This document shows, one piece after another, positions 48,484 through 57,237 of a stretch of DNA of 64,000 nucleotides. Position 1 is the first letter of the stretch. Every line of letters begins with the position of its first letter. Both the position numbers and the translations under genes were made by a program. Under the pieces are notes generated by a model. It worked only from the letters and a program-made list of their open reading frames with translations, was not told the origin of the DNA and did not search any database. The stretch is from an uncultured Coxiella sp. (GTDB lineage Bacteria > Pseudomonadota > Gammaproteobacteria > Coxiellales > Coxiellaceae): positions 34,745-98,744 of the forward strand of contig CACNSC010000005.1 in NCBI GenBank assembly GCA_902623005.1, in the 5' to 3' direction.

Positions 48484-49046
48484 TGCCCACGCGTTGTGCT
48501 TGGGTCAGCGACGACTCAATTTATATTGACTATCATGACAACGAGTGGGGCGTGCCAGTCTATGACAGTCAGCAATTATTCACCATGCTGTTATTAGAAG
48601 GTATGCAGGCCGGCTTAAATTGGCTCACCATACTCAAAAAGCGACCTGCACTTTTACAGGCCTTTGACCAATTTGAGCCGCATGTCATTGCTTGCTATGG
48701 CGATAAAAAAATTCAACAACTGATGCAAAACACAGCGATTATTCGCAATCGACTAAAAATCAAAGCCTGCATAAGCAACGCCAAAGCCTATTTGAACCTT
48801 TGTGAAAAAAATGACTTTAGCCAATGGATCTGGCAATTTGTCAATCATCACCCTTTGATCAATCACTGGAAAACTGCGGATGATGTGCCTGCACAAACCG
48901 ATATCTCTGCCGATTTATCACGCGCACTGAAACAGAATGGATTCACTTTTGTCGGGCCGACGATTTGTTACGCATTTATGCAAGCAGTGGGCATGGTTCA
49001 AGATCATACGCTGGATTGTTTTCGCTATCATGAGCTCACTAAATAA
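48483..49046 (+). CDS. tag: DNA-3-methyladenine glycosylase I
   Basis: Removes 3-methyladenine from DNA. The signatures are MPTRCAW (Zn Cys), DYHDNEWGVP (Zn His; Trp pocket), LEGMQAGLNW (catalytic Glu), and near the end GPTICYAFMQAVGMVQDH with the C-terminal Zn ligands (DHTLDCF). The length (187) equals E. coli Tag. It is translationally coupled to the SDR gene (TAATG). Confidence 0.96.
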   Translation: MPTRCAWVSDDSIYIDYHDNEWGVPVYDSQQLFTMLLLEGMQAGLNWLTILKKRPALLQAFDQFEPHVIACYGDKKIQQLMQNTAIIRNRLKIKACISNAKAYLNLCEKNDFSQWIWQFVNHHPLINHWKTADDVPAQTDISADLSRALKQNGFTFVGPTICYAFMQAVGMVQDHTLDCFRYHELTK

Positions 49047-49088
49047 TTCGCATGATAAACAAACCAAGTAGCCTATCTCTCTTAGAAT

Positions 49089-49898
49089 CTAAGCGCGCAT
49101 TGGATTTGAATGATACTTTTCCCATTGATCGGTAGAATAAAGGAGATGAGGGCCTAATCCGTTGTCCGCAAACAGCTGATAATATTGCTTAATCGGTTTT
49201 CCTTGGGGAATACTATTTAAAAATATGTTTTTACCATGCAAAAAGCACGCAAAAGGATTCGACCGATCACGACCTAACTTTCCACGAAATTGCTGATCGA
49301 ATGCAGTCAATGACTCCAAGGTTACCGTTGGACAATTCAATAATGTTTCGATGGTTTGGCGAATCTGATGACAGGGATTAGGTAGACTGAGCGAATAAGT
49401 GTGTAAAATTTCACGAAAGATACGCTTTCTATCTTGGACTTGCACACTGAGTATCTCGCGCTTTATATCTACCATACGTAAAGTTGGATTGGACTTAAAA
49501 TAGCGGCTTTTTCGAATATCCTTATCGATCGCGCGTAAGTGTTTTTTAGTGCAATGGTAATCGCTTTCAATCACGACAGCGGCGAGCTTGGCGACTAAAC
49601 CTGCCATAATTGAACTGGCGAAATCCAGTCGTCGGATATATTGTTTGAATATTTCACTGTGCGCTGCGAATAAGCTTTCTAAAACGTAATCAACCTGCTT
49701 GTCCAAGTCTTTCTCATTAATCGGTGAGAAAGGAGTGAACTGCCTACACTTGGCTAATAAAGTCGTTGTTGGTCGGTGCATACCATAAGCAATACATTGC
49801 GCTAATGAATACAAGCCTTGTGGACATATAGAACCGGTTTTAGTCGTGTCATCAATGAAGTCACTGATAGCTTTTTTTATAAACGGTTGTACAGCCAT
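49089..49898 (-). CDS. Hypothetical helical protein, 269 aa
   Basis: Soluble, helical and basic; no signal peptide; not recognised. A His/Cys-poor central part is followed by YQLFADNGLGPHLLYSTDQWEKYHSN at the end, which is not repeated elsewhere. The ATG at 49898 follows GGGAGG with a five-base spacer; a longer frame from 49940 lacks one. It converges on tag, with a ~40-base gap. Confidence 0.7.
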   Translation of the reverse strand: MAVQPFIKKAISDFIDDTTKTGSICPQGLYSLAQCIAYGMHRPTTTLLAKCRQFTPFSPINEKDLDKQVDYVLESLFAAHSEIFKQYIRRLDFASSIMAGLVAKLAAVVIESDYHCTKKHLRAIDKDIRKSRYFKSNPTLRMVDIKREILSVQVQDRKRIFREILHTYSLSLPNPCHQIRQTIETLLNCPTVTLESLTAFDQQFRGKLGRDRSNPFACFLHGKNIFLNSIPQGKPIKQYYQLFADNGLGPHLLYSTDQWEKYHSNPMRA

Positions 49899-50073
49899 GA
49901 TCACCTCCCAAAAGGCGAATACTAATTCATTGTGATGCACTGTAAATAGTTAAAGCGCAGATAATAAGTGCTTAAGATAAGATCAATAATCACGATGAGA
50001 TTGATTACTTAATAGCTGTTTGAGTTGCGTTAAATCGCCATAAAAGCGCTCAAAGACTCGTCATAATCCATCA

Positions 50074-50268
50074 TTAAGGCTGCGGTGCATTCTTCGGGTT
50101 TGCCGTATCATCCACCACCTGATGGTCGGTATATTGATGATCATGTTCATCATTGACCGGAACCCGCTGAAACAACGGATTTATGAACTGTCCTTGCTGT
50201 GGGACTGCTTTTGAACTTGTGGACTGGATTAGTCGATTTATCGGCGTAGGCGGTTGATTATCCTTCAT
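50074..50268 (-). CDS. Small hypothetical protein, 64 aa
   Basis: A 64-residue Pro/Asn/Gln-rich protein starting MKDNQPPTP; the ATG at 50268 follows AGGATCTC. A longer frame from 50337 exists, but the added leader is not protein-like. Weakly supported, lacks any family; the Asp/His-rich end (VNDEHDHQYTDHQ) is notable. Confidence 0.4.
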   Translation of the reverse strand: MKDNQPPTPINRLIQSTSSKAVPQQGQFINPLFQRVPVNDEHDHQYTDHQVVDDTANPKNAPQP

Positions 50269-50445
50269 GAGAGATCCTGTGTTGCATTGAATAGTTTGAC
50301 AATGAATGATGCTAATCATGCTAGCAAGTGCCGACATGAGTGAACAGCAATTTCACGTCAGGAGCACGGGTCATCGTGGACTCATCCATAATATCGATAA
50401 AATAAGCTTATTCCGTACTTTTTTAGATCAATATCGCCATTTAGC

Positions 50446-51144
50446 ATGCTCGACAGCGACCTGCATGCTTGGTTTAATAGCGCATTATTCAGTAACCGGA
50501 TTACGACGCCCATGCAGTTCATGACCTATAGCTTTTGGATGCTTGCCTGTTGGCAACTGGTAGCGCGTCACTCTGCTGCCAAATTACCCATGCCACAAAC
50601 ACCGCATTTTAGATGGCCACCGGTGTTTGCCGTGGCCAATGATAGCAGTCATGCCGATGATTACCATTTGATTGAAGGCTTGTGGCTAGTGACCACACAA
50701 GCGAAAGAAATTCAAAGCATTATTAAACTCACCATCGAACACGGATCGGATTGTAAAAAGGCCATCCTGCACGGTGAGATCTATCGTACCTTCAAACTCA
50801 AAGGAAAAACCCTACCCGTGATTTGTGAACACGGTGGCAAGGCGTATCAAGGTAAACCATTACGTGGTTTGCGTATTATTCACCATTTACGACCTGAATC
50901 ATCCGACTGGGACACACGTTGGCTGCGAGGCAAAATTTTTGATCCAGACTATAACCGCTGCTATAACGCAGAAGCGAGACTTGTCAATTCAAACACCTTG
51001 AAATTAACCGGATCACTATTAGGCATCAAACGCTCAGTGACATGGCAACGTTTGCCCGTAGGCTCAGCACAACTGAAACAACTCGAACAACGTGCCGAGC
51101 AAGAGTACCAAACACATGTGGTGATATCGAATCACAGACGTTAA
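50446..51144 (+). CDS. DUF2147-type secreted/periplasmic protein
   Basis: The mature domain matches the DUF2147 pattern (lipocalin-like beta barrel of periplasmic proteins): DYHLIEGLWLV, then GKAYQGKPLRGLRII, GKIFDPDYNRCYNAEARL, and NTLKLTGSLLGIKRSVTWQR at the end. Function unknown; one or two Cys. The start is uncertain: ATG at 50446 or ATG at 50512 (MQFMTYSFWMLACWQ), the latter giving a signal-peptide-like hydrophobic start. The total is 232 or 210 residues. No strong ribosome binding site before either. Confidence 0.75.
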   Translation: MLDSDLHAWFNSALFSNRITTPMQFMTYSFWMLACWQLVARHSAAKLPMPQTPHFRWPPVFAVANDSSHADDYHLIEGLWLVTTQAKEIQSIIKLTIEHGSDCKKAILHGEIYRTFKLKGKTLPVICEHGGKAYQGKPLRGLRIIHHLRPESSDWDTRWLRGKIFDPDYNRCYNAEARLVNSNTLKLTGSLLGIKRSVTWQRLPVGSAQLKQLEQRAEQEYQTHVVISNHRR

Positions 51145-51470
51145 TAAAGTCACTTATTTTGTAAATAGGCGATGAAATAGTCATCAACAGTGTCATCTCT
51201 GTTTCTTTTGCACTTAGGATTGTCGATAGAAAATCAACACTCTTGATGACGCAATAAAAATCGAATCCGCAAGCAAATAACAATGGTAGTAACTTTCAGT
51301 ACTATCATATGCCATGAGGTTAACTAATTTCTATGCTTGAGAATAACTGTTATTGTGCAGGCGGAGATAGACTGTAATGAGTCAATACCCGGGACTTTGA
51401 AAAATGGTCTTTAAGCATTAGAGAGCACTCAAAAAAAACACGCCCAGAATCGCAATATAACCTAAATAAA
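51145..51470. other. Spacer with no gene seen
   Basis: About 325 bases between the DUF2147 gene and the 90-residue Cys-rich protein. No ORF with ribosome binding site. Frames on the minus strand (51026-51283) overlap the DUF2147 gene and look like shadows. Confidence 0.5.
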
Positions 51471-51743
51471 TTAATCGCCATTAAGACAGGGACAAATGGT
51501 CTTCTGCAGAGTGTTTACAACAACATCTTTGATGCATGCTGTGACGGGAAATAAGACCGCACCGCAACTTGTCAAGCAGCCACGGGTACAGTCTGTAGCA
51601 ACCGTATCGCGTGTCGGTGCGTTCAATACGTCACCTACCGATGGCAACCAGCTTCCTTTTGGTGGCGAAGCATTCCTGTCCAATAAATTTTGAATTAATT
51701 CTTTTTGTTTTGAATCCGGTTGAAGGACTGTTTTCTGTTGCAT
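51471..51743 (-). CDS. Small Cys-rich hypothetical protein, 90 aa
   Basis: Starts MQQKTVLQP; the ATG at 51743 follows GGAG with a seven-base spacer. The C-terminal half has six Cys in DCTRGCLTSCGAV ... ACIKD ... TICPCLNG, with a short hydrophobic patch between, which could be a lipidated or membrane-associated tail. Not recognised. It is followed on the same strand by nothing; upstream lies the CaaX-tailed gene, ~190 bases away. Confidence 0.65.
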   Translation of the reverse strand: MQQKTVLQPDSKQKELIQNLLDRNASPPKGSWLPSVGDVLNAPTRDTVATDCTRGCLTSCGAVLFPVTACIKDVVVNTLQKTICPCLNGD

Positions 51744-51936
51744 GAGAGTTCTCCCCAATTAAAAAAGCATTATCAAAAAACCGTCTCATGGCATTTTGCC
51801 ATGTAAGAGCGGAGAAAGCGGGTAATAACAAACCAACTTTCACTCAATGTTATATTTTAATCAAAACAAGGACGCATCAATGATCTTTCATAGTGAATTA
51901 ACAAAAAAAAACCAGCATGTCGCGAGCCTCAAAGAC

Positions 51937-52191
51937 TTAACTGATGCAGCAGCCGCCTTGAGCTTGGCTGTCTGTTGCGGGTGCTTTGTTAGGATTTTCT
52001 TCTGACATTTTAGAATAGTGAGTGTGGGTACTTGAATTAGCATCATTGGGAGTTGCTGGATTTTGTCTTTGGGGAAAAAATCGAACCTGTTGGAAGGCAC
52101 TGTTGGGCGATTGAAAATTATTGGTATTGTTCTGGCTATTTTCTTCTAATAATGACTTTCTTAAATCGTTTGATGTCTTGTTTTCGGGCAT
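51937..52191 (-). CDS. Short Asn/Gln-rich protein with C-terminal CaaX-like box (CCIS)
   Basis: 84 residues: Asn/Ser/Gln-rich, low-complexity and probably disordered throughout, ending GGCCIS. The last four residues Cys-Cys-Ile-Ser fit the CaaX pattern (Cys, two mostly aliphatic, X = Ser, as in farnesylated proteins), with an extra Cys before it that could be palmitoylated, and a Gly-Gly hinge. Nothing else in the protein suggests a bacterial role. The ATG at 52191 follows GAGG, with ~8 bases. Prenylated effectors using host farnesyl- or geranylgeranyltransferase are known in Legionella. Host targeting here is inference. Confidence 0.65.
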   Translation of the reverse strand: MPENKTSNDLRKSLLEENSQNNTNNFQSPNSAFQQVRFFPQRQNPATPNDANSSTHTHYSKMSEENPNKAPATDSQAQGGCCIS

Positions 52192-52423
52192 CGATCCAAC
52201 CTCATTCTATGCTGTTAACCGCGGATGACTTTTATCGGTTTTGAAGACAACTTATCACTGTACCGCAGCAAAGACAACATAATGCCTTAACTATTCCATT
52301 GATCTGCCGCGAAAATTAGGCACATGTTTTTGAATAATTCTTCAGTCCAGCACACAGATATTGATAACTTGTGGCTTGCAGCCAGCATCGAACTGCAATA
52401 AGCTATTGTTTTATCGGAGCTTT

Positions 52424-53233
52424 ATGATGACTTCTCCAAATTACACCTCAAAAACCGTTGATATTAACGGCTTGATCGACTACGACAACACTGAGCATCG
52501 CACATGGCAGCAACTCTATCAGCGCCAATGGGCAGCACTAACCCACAGTGCTTGTGAGGCGTTTCAAGCAGGTGTTGCTAAGCTCAACTTATCGCCGACC
52601 CATATCCCACAATTACAAACCGTCAATCAACGACTACAATCACTGACAGGCTGGCAAGCGGCGCCGGTGCCGGCACTGATTTCTTTTAAAGCATTTTTTG
52701 AATTACTTGCACAGCGACGCTTTCCTTGCGCCACTTTTATCCGTCGCCCTGAAGAACTGGATTACCTAAAAGAACCCGACATCTTCCACGAGGTATTCGG
52801 CCATTGCACGTTATTAACCAATCCGGCTTTTGCTGACTTTACCCAAGCCATTGGTGAGTTTGGTGTATCACTCTCGCAACAAGATCGTGCAATTCTGGCA
52901 CGCTTGTATTGGTTTACAATTGAGTTTGGTTTACTTCAAACCGATCAAGGGTTGCGGATTTATGGTGGCGGCATTTTGTCATCAATTGATGAAACGCATT
53001 ACGCCCTGCACTCTGACATACCGGTGCGTGAGAACTTCGACTTAGTCAATGTACTGCGTACACCCTATCGATACGATGAAAAACAACGTAGCTACTTTAT
53101 CATTGATGACTTTGAATCATTGTTTGCTCTGACCGATCCAAAGATTTTATTACCGGCATTTGAACAAGCTAAAGCGTTAGGGCCACTGCCTAATCGACAC
53201 GACAAACCCAGCAAAGAGTCATGGACTTGTTAG
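52424..53233 (+). CDS. phhA: Phenylalanine-4-hydroxylase
   Basis: Converts phenylalanine to tyrosine with tetrahydropterin and oxygen. The non-haem iron ligands are visible: His and His in DIFHEVFGHC (about residues 122 and 127), and Glu in WFTIEFGL (about residue 167). The 269-residue length is that of the bacterial enzyme, without the regulatory ACT domain. ATG-ATG at 52424/52427 follows GGAG; the second has the better spacing. It is in the tail of the AT-rich spacer after the CaaX gene. Some Legionella use this enzyme for pyomelanin precursor supply (established in L. pneumophila). Confidence 0.95.
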   Translation: MMTSPNYTSKTVDINGLIDYDNTEHRTWQQLYQRQWAALTHSACEAFQAGVAKLNLSPTHIPQLQTVNQRLQSLTGWQAAPVPALISFKAFFELLAQRRFPCATFIRRPEELDYLKEPDIFHEVFGHCTLLTNPAFADFTQAIGEFGVSLSQQDRAILARLYWFTIEFGLLQTDQGLRIYGGGILSSIDETHYALHSDIPVRENFDLVNVLRTPYRYDEKQRSYFIIDDFESLFALTDPKILLPAFEQAKALGPLPNRHDKPSKESWTC

Positions 53234-53414
53234 AATAAAGCCACTATTAAAAGCTATCCATCTACTATCAATGCTCGATCAGCTGGTATCACTGCATGGT
53301 TAAAGTAACAGTGGGAAACAAAGTCGATTTAGTCGTCATAATAACAGGATGCTCGCCTGTCCGGTATCAGCCAATCGGTCGCACCCGAGAACGGCAAAGT
53401 ACATAGTGAAACAA

Positions 53415-54794
53415 CTAAAACGAACAGCCAAACTCCTTATCTTTTTTAATCTCATCATCCAACAGCCCCTGACGCAAAGTATCTTTAGACGATTGATCAA
53501 ACAATCCATCGCATGTTGTTAAGTGTTTTCTGATTGATGGGTCGGTATAAGCAACCACTGCTAAAAAGACCAACACGGACGTCACACCAACGATAATACC
53601 AAGATTCAGTTGGCTGATTTTACCCGTTGAGTTATCACTGTGGCTAGTTTGAGTAGCAGTCATATTACTCAGATGAGTCGCGGTAAATAATTCAGCCATA
53701 ACACCCAAAGTCCATGTGATCGACGTTCCATTGATTGTATGTAAGGTATTAATCTGACGATCGTTTGCTGGTTGCAATAACACGGCATCAATCAGTGAAC
53801 TTGTCAGACAGCGTTGCCACGCGAAATCATCTAACAGATCGGTATGGTTTGAACACGCCTCGCTACCTGCATCACGCCAAGCCTGAGCAGAAACTGGATT
53901 ATCAATGGCTAAATCTTTTGCTGTGTAATAGACAGCACTTAACGCCTGAACAGCATGATACGACAAACCAGGCACAGAAAACTCAAACGGTTGCGATGCG
54001 ATAAAGTCAGTCACCGTCATCACGCAAGCACGGTAATCGCCTTGGCCGTAACCGGTGGGACTATCAACGATGGGTAAGTTAGGGGCATAACATTCGGTTG
54101 CATCGCGGGTTGCTGCAATCACCTGATCGGTTCCAAGACCCAACCACGATGATAGTGCAAGTTTAATTTGTTGACGGCAGCCCTGATCAAATTGCCATTG
54201 CTCACCATGAGGTAATGATTGGATTTGATCGGTTTCGTAGGCCCATTCAATCGAGGCACCACCGACATCGATCACGGAAAATAAAGGCGTACTGCAATCA
54301 TCGGAAAATTTACCAAACTGAGTATTCACGGCAAGCCAGTCATACCACGCTTCTCGCGTACCAGGAATGATTTCAACCGTCGCATTATTATAGTGTGTGG
54401 ACCTGGCGACCCAATCAGAGGTAGATTGCACAAAGTCGTGCTGATCCTCTGGTGTGGCTTGACGCATGCCCGCCGTAGCAGCGATCACTAGCGGTGTGTC
54501 GGCCTCGGTCTGGTTGCAATGCTCCTCAAGCGCTTGTGTGCTGTTGCGAAATAAGTTTTGCCAATAAGCGTCGCGCTCGGATTCTGGCGTCGACTGCCAG
54601 CCACCATCAACCGATTGCTCAAACGCTGCATAACAATCTTGAAGGCTATTATCAATAAGATCGCAGTGATGAATAAACAACCGACTACCAGAACTTCCAG
54701 CATCGACGACTGACCCACAAACGGACTGGCTACGGGATATTTGTAACCCGTGCGCAGCAGCTATGATCCAAACAAGAATAGAACGTGATGTCAT
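53415..54794 (-). CDS. Ecto-nucleoside triphosphate diphosphohydrolase (GDA1/CD39 family)
   Basis: Hydrolyses extracytoplasmic nucleoside tri- and diphosphates. A signal peptide (residues ~1-20) is followed by apyrase-conserved regions ACR1 DAGSSGSR (31-38), ACR2 ATAGMR (106-111), ACR3 TREAWYDWLAVN (146-157, with the catalytic Glu), ACR4 DVGGASIE (176-183) and ACR5 WTLGVM (361-366). In ACR4 Glu stands where Gln is usual. A hydrophobic span at residues 398-416 and a ~40-residue tail follow, so it may be anchored at the C-terminal end, or it is a Type-I-like protein. Legionella's NTPDase supports intracellular replication; relevance here is inference. Confidence 0.9.
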   Translation of the reverse strand: MTSRSILVWIIAAAHGLQISRSQSVCGSVVDAGSSGSRLFIHHCDLIDNSLQDCYAAFEQSVDGGWQSTPESERDAYWQNLFRNSTQALEEHCNQTEADTPLVIAATAGMRQATPEDQHDFVQSTSDWVARSTHYNNATVEIIPGTREAWYDWLAVNTQFGKFSDDCSTPLFSVIDVGGASIEWAYETDQIQSLPHGEQWQFDQGCRQQIKLALSSWLGLGTDQVIAATRDATECYAPNLPIVDSPTGYGQGDYRACVMTVTDFIASQPFEFSVPGLSYHAVQALSAVYYTAKDLAIDNPVSAQAWRDAGSEACSNHTDLLDDFAWQRCLTSSLIDAVLLQPANDRQINTLHTINGTSITWTLGVMAELFTATHLSNMTATQTSHSDNSTGKISQLNLGIIVGVTSVLVFLAVVAYTDPSIRKHLTTCDGLFDQSSKDTLRQGLLDDEIKKDKEFGCSF

Positions 54795-54962
54795 TAGCAG
54801 TCTCTTAAGCGTTTTATCGGCCAGCCATGCTAGCGGATGTCATTAGAATGACAAGTTATGATCTGAAGTTAATACTTATTTAAGCTGAAAAATCGTCGTC
54901 TTAATCTGACCTGATCACACCATCGGTCGCTGCTTAAACATGCATCGACTCGATACCATCTA

Positions 54963-55229
54963 TCAAATACTGTTATTGCTGCTCGATGCAAGCGCCCTGT
55001 ATTCATGATCATCGTCAGAGTTAGAACCAAAAATACTATTTCGATGACGCGGATTGGCAAGGTAACTGCAAGACACAGCCGTCGCCGCAACGAATGCGAT
55101 AACAACAACGCCTGCGACAATCTTACCCACGGTTTTGGCCTGGTCGTCGCCACTGGAATCAGACTCATCACCGGCATTAGCCAAAGTTGTATTCATCACG
55201 GTCAGTAAATTCTCGAGACTGGTGTTCAT
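54963..55229 (-). CDS. Small single-span hypothetical protein, 88 aa
   Basis: Starts MNTSLENLLTVMN; the ATG at 55229 follows AGGGAG with a six-base spacer. A single hydrophobic span (about residues 33-54, IVAGVVVIAFVAATAVSCSYL) separates an acidic Ser/Asp-rich N-terminus from an Asp/Asn/Ser-rich C-terminus. Unknown. It is upstream of the NTPDase gene on the same strand, ~170 bases away, with another secreted protein beyond it. Confidence 0.65.
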   Translation of the reverse strand: MNTSLENLLTVMNTTLANAGDESDSSGDDQAKTVGKIVAGVVVIAFVAATAVSCSYLANPRHRNSIFGSNSDDDHEYRALASSSNNSI

Positions 55230-55338
55230 TATCAACTCCCTAAAACATTTGATTTTAGTGGACAGAGCCACTGGACACAATCATAACCCTTGCAAATTGG
55301 TATTAGTTAGAAAAATCACGCCACATACGCGATTAGCC

Positions 55339-55722
55339 CTAGTCATTAGCAACACATACAGCTGCAGTAGTGATACCCAGTGGGTAGTTTCTGGCTTGAT
55401 CACAATGTGAAAAAGCGTAATCAAATTGCAAGGACTCCTCGATGGTGTGTAATTGCGAACGCACGGTTTCAAAGTTCGTACTAACGTCAGCGGCATACAT
55501 CCAAAACACCCCGCTGGCTAAATCTTTATGTAACCCATACTGACTTGAATTCATCAAATCACAACCCGACACAGCAGAACCTGATGAGCGACACACCGCT
55601 ATCGTTACTTTTGATTGAGAGGACTTCGCTGAGTTAATGCAACCATTGTGACATTGATTATCGGCATACACTGTCGACACTAAACAAGAAAAGAAACAAA
55701 TAAACCGAGAAGTTTTTTTCAT
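55339..55722 (-). CDS. Secreted hypothetical protein, 127 aa, six or more Cys
   Basis: A signal peptide (MKKTSRFICFFSCLVSTVYA) precedes a ~107-residue mature domain with several Cys (NQCHNGC, VCRSS, GCDL, HCDQ, AVCVA) that probably forms disulfides. The ATG at 55722 follows GGAG with a six-base spacer. Unknown family. It belongs to the group of secreted proteins upstream of the NTPDase. Confidence 0.7.
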   Translation of the reverse strand: MKKTSRFICFFSCLVSTVYADNQCHNGCINSAKSSQSKVTIAVCRSSGSAVSGCDLMNSSQYGLHKDLASGVFWMYAADVSTNFETVRSQLHTIEESLQFDYAFSHCDQARNYPLGITTAAVCVAND

Positions 55723-55747
55723 CCATTACTCCGTTGTAAATACTTAA

Positions 55748-56362
55748 TTATGTTGGTGAGTTGCTTTTAGAAACTCGCATCGGATTGACCGCAATCGATG
55801 GCGTAAAATAATAATTTTGCAACTCGTTATTCTCCAGTAATGTCGTGACATCACTAATACCTGCTTGTAGAAAAATATCCCTACACTCCCGATGCACTTG
55901 CTCTAAAAAGTAATCGGTTGAGAACAATTGAATACACTGATTGAATAAAGACTTTGAGCGGGTAGAGTTAATTGGCACTTTAACTTGAAAACTCCACCAA
56001 ATATTAAAATCACTCAATTTATCATGAATGGAAGAGTCATCATCCATGAGAAGATCATATAAATGGGTAAGCAACTGTTGACGTTTTTTCATACGATTAG
56101 TGGAAATACCGCATGTTGAGTGACGCTGATAAATATCTCGTTGAGCCTTATCCCACAAAAGCAAGCATGCTGTAATAACGTCCTTAGCGCATTTTAATGT
56201 GTCTTTATGAGAACGTTGTGGTGATCCCTGAACAAGCGAAGGTGCTGAGAGCTCACTGACGACTTCCTCGTGCAGTGAGAATTCGATACCTTCAGGAACA
56301 GAACTCTGAGAACCTGACTCATCGTCAATACAACTATCCATTAATAAACACCAGCTAAACAT
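55748..56362 (-). CDS. Hypothetical helical protein, ~200 aa
   Basis: Soluble, helical, Ser-rich near the N-terminus; unrecognised. The start is uncertain: ATG at 56362 or an internal ATG at 56341 (MDSCIDDES), neither with a strong ribosome binding site. Its stop is 25 bases from the start of the small secreted gene, so the two may share a transcript. Confidence 0.65.
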   Translation of the reverse strand: MFSWCLLMDSCIDDESGSQSSVPEGIEFSLHEEVVSELSAPSLVQGSPQRSHKDTLKCAKDVITACLLLWDKAQRDIYQRHSTCGISTNRMKKRQQLLTHLYDLLMDDDSSIHDKLSDFNIWWSFQVKVPINSTRSKSLFNQCIQLFSTDYFLEQVHRECRDIFLQAGISDVTTLLENNELQNYYFTPSIAVNPMRVSKSNSPT

Positions 56363-56570
56363 AAAGCAAAGTTCGCCTTGAAAAAGGCCGAAACCACCAT
56401 CAGCACGTAATAAAGGACGACATCTTATAACTTAATGGGATTTTAATTCAAGATGAAGATTGCAGAGACCTCAAGTCAAGCTCAATAAAACCTGCGATTT
56501 CTACCTAACCCATTCAAAAACAACAAAAAATATGTCACATTAGAATACTGTTATTCACGCAGGAAGCACC

Positions 56571-57218
56571 ATGAATCGTCTCTTTTACTCACTAGTGTGG
56601 CTTATTATTACCCTACTGTTATTTATCGTCACACTGTGGATATCCTTTTCAGTCAACCATTATCACGTACAAAGTGAATATGCTTATATTGTTCCTGATC
56701 AAGTAACCGTATTCTCACCAGACGAGGCAACCGTCGATACAGTGTTCGCCGAGGAATGGCAAAGTGTGCAACAGGATCAACGCATCATGCAGTTGCGCGG
56801 TGGCAATTCAGCACCACAATTTAAAGCCATCAACTCACCGACTAATGGAACCGTTACCAACATTTTGGTTAACGCCAATGAACCGGTTACCCGACAGCAA
56901 CCACTTGCTGAAATCCGCCTGAACACCATTAAACAAATCAATGCATTTTTTTCGCAACAAGCTGCGGAGAAGTTATTTATAGGTCAGTCGACCACGGTTT
57001 GTGACATGACGGACTATCGTAATTGCATCCAAGCAATTATTACCGAAATCAATCTACAAGACAGAGTGACCGCAGATGATACCTCTACTTTAAAATCAAA
57101 ACATTCCCAAAAAAATCCTAATAATGACTCACTTATCACCTTACAACCCGAAAGACTTAACCAACAACAACGCGAAAACTTTAAACCCGGAATACCAGTT
57201 GTTGTAAAAATTAGCTAA
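56571..57218 (+). CDS. Single-span protein with two lipoyl-like (HlyD-type) half-motifs, 215 aa
   Basis: An N-terminal membrane segment (LVWLIITLLLFIVTLWISF) and two barrel-sandwich-like halves: TVFSPDEATVDTVFAEEW...IMQLRGG, and AINSPTNGTVTNILVNANEPVT...LAEIRL. The pattern is that of a membrane-fusion adaptor without the long coiled-coil hairpin. A stretch of about 75 residues follows. The ATG at 56571 follows AGGAAG with a four-base spacer. It is in an operon with the next gene (19-base gap). Confidence 0.7.
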   Translation: MNRLFYSLVWLIITLLLFIVTLWISFSVNHYHVQSEYAYIVPDQVTVFSPDEATVDTVFAEEWQSVQQDQRIMQLRGGNSAPQFKAINSPTNGTVTNILVNANEPVTRQQPLAEIRLNTIKQINAFFSQQAAEKLFIGQSTTVCDMTDYRNCIQAIITEINLQDRVTADDTSTLKSKHSQKNPNNDSLITLQPERLNQQQRENFKPGIPVVVKIS

Positions 57219-57237
57219 TCGAAAACAGGAAGACGTT

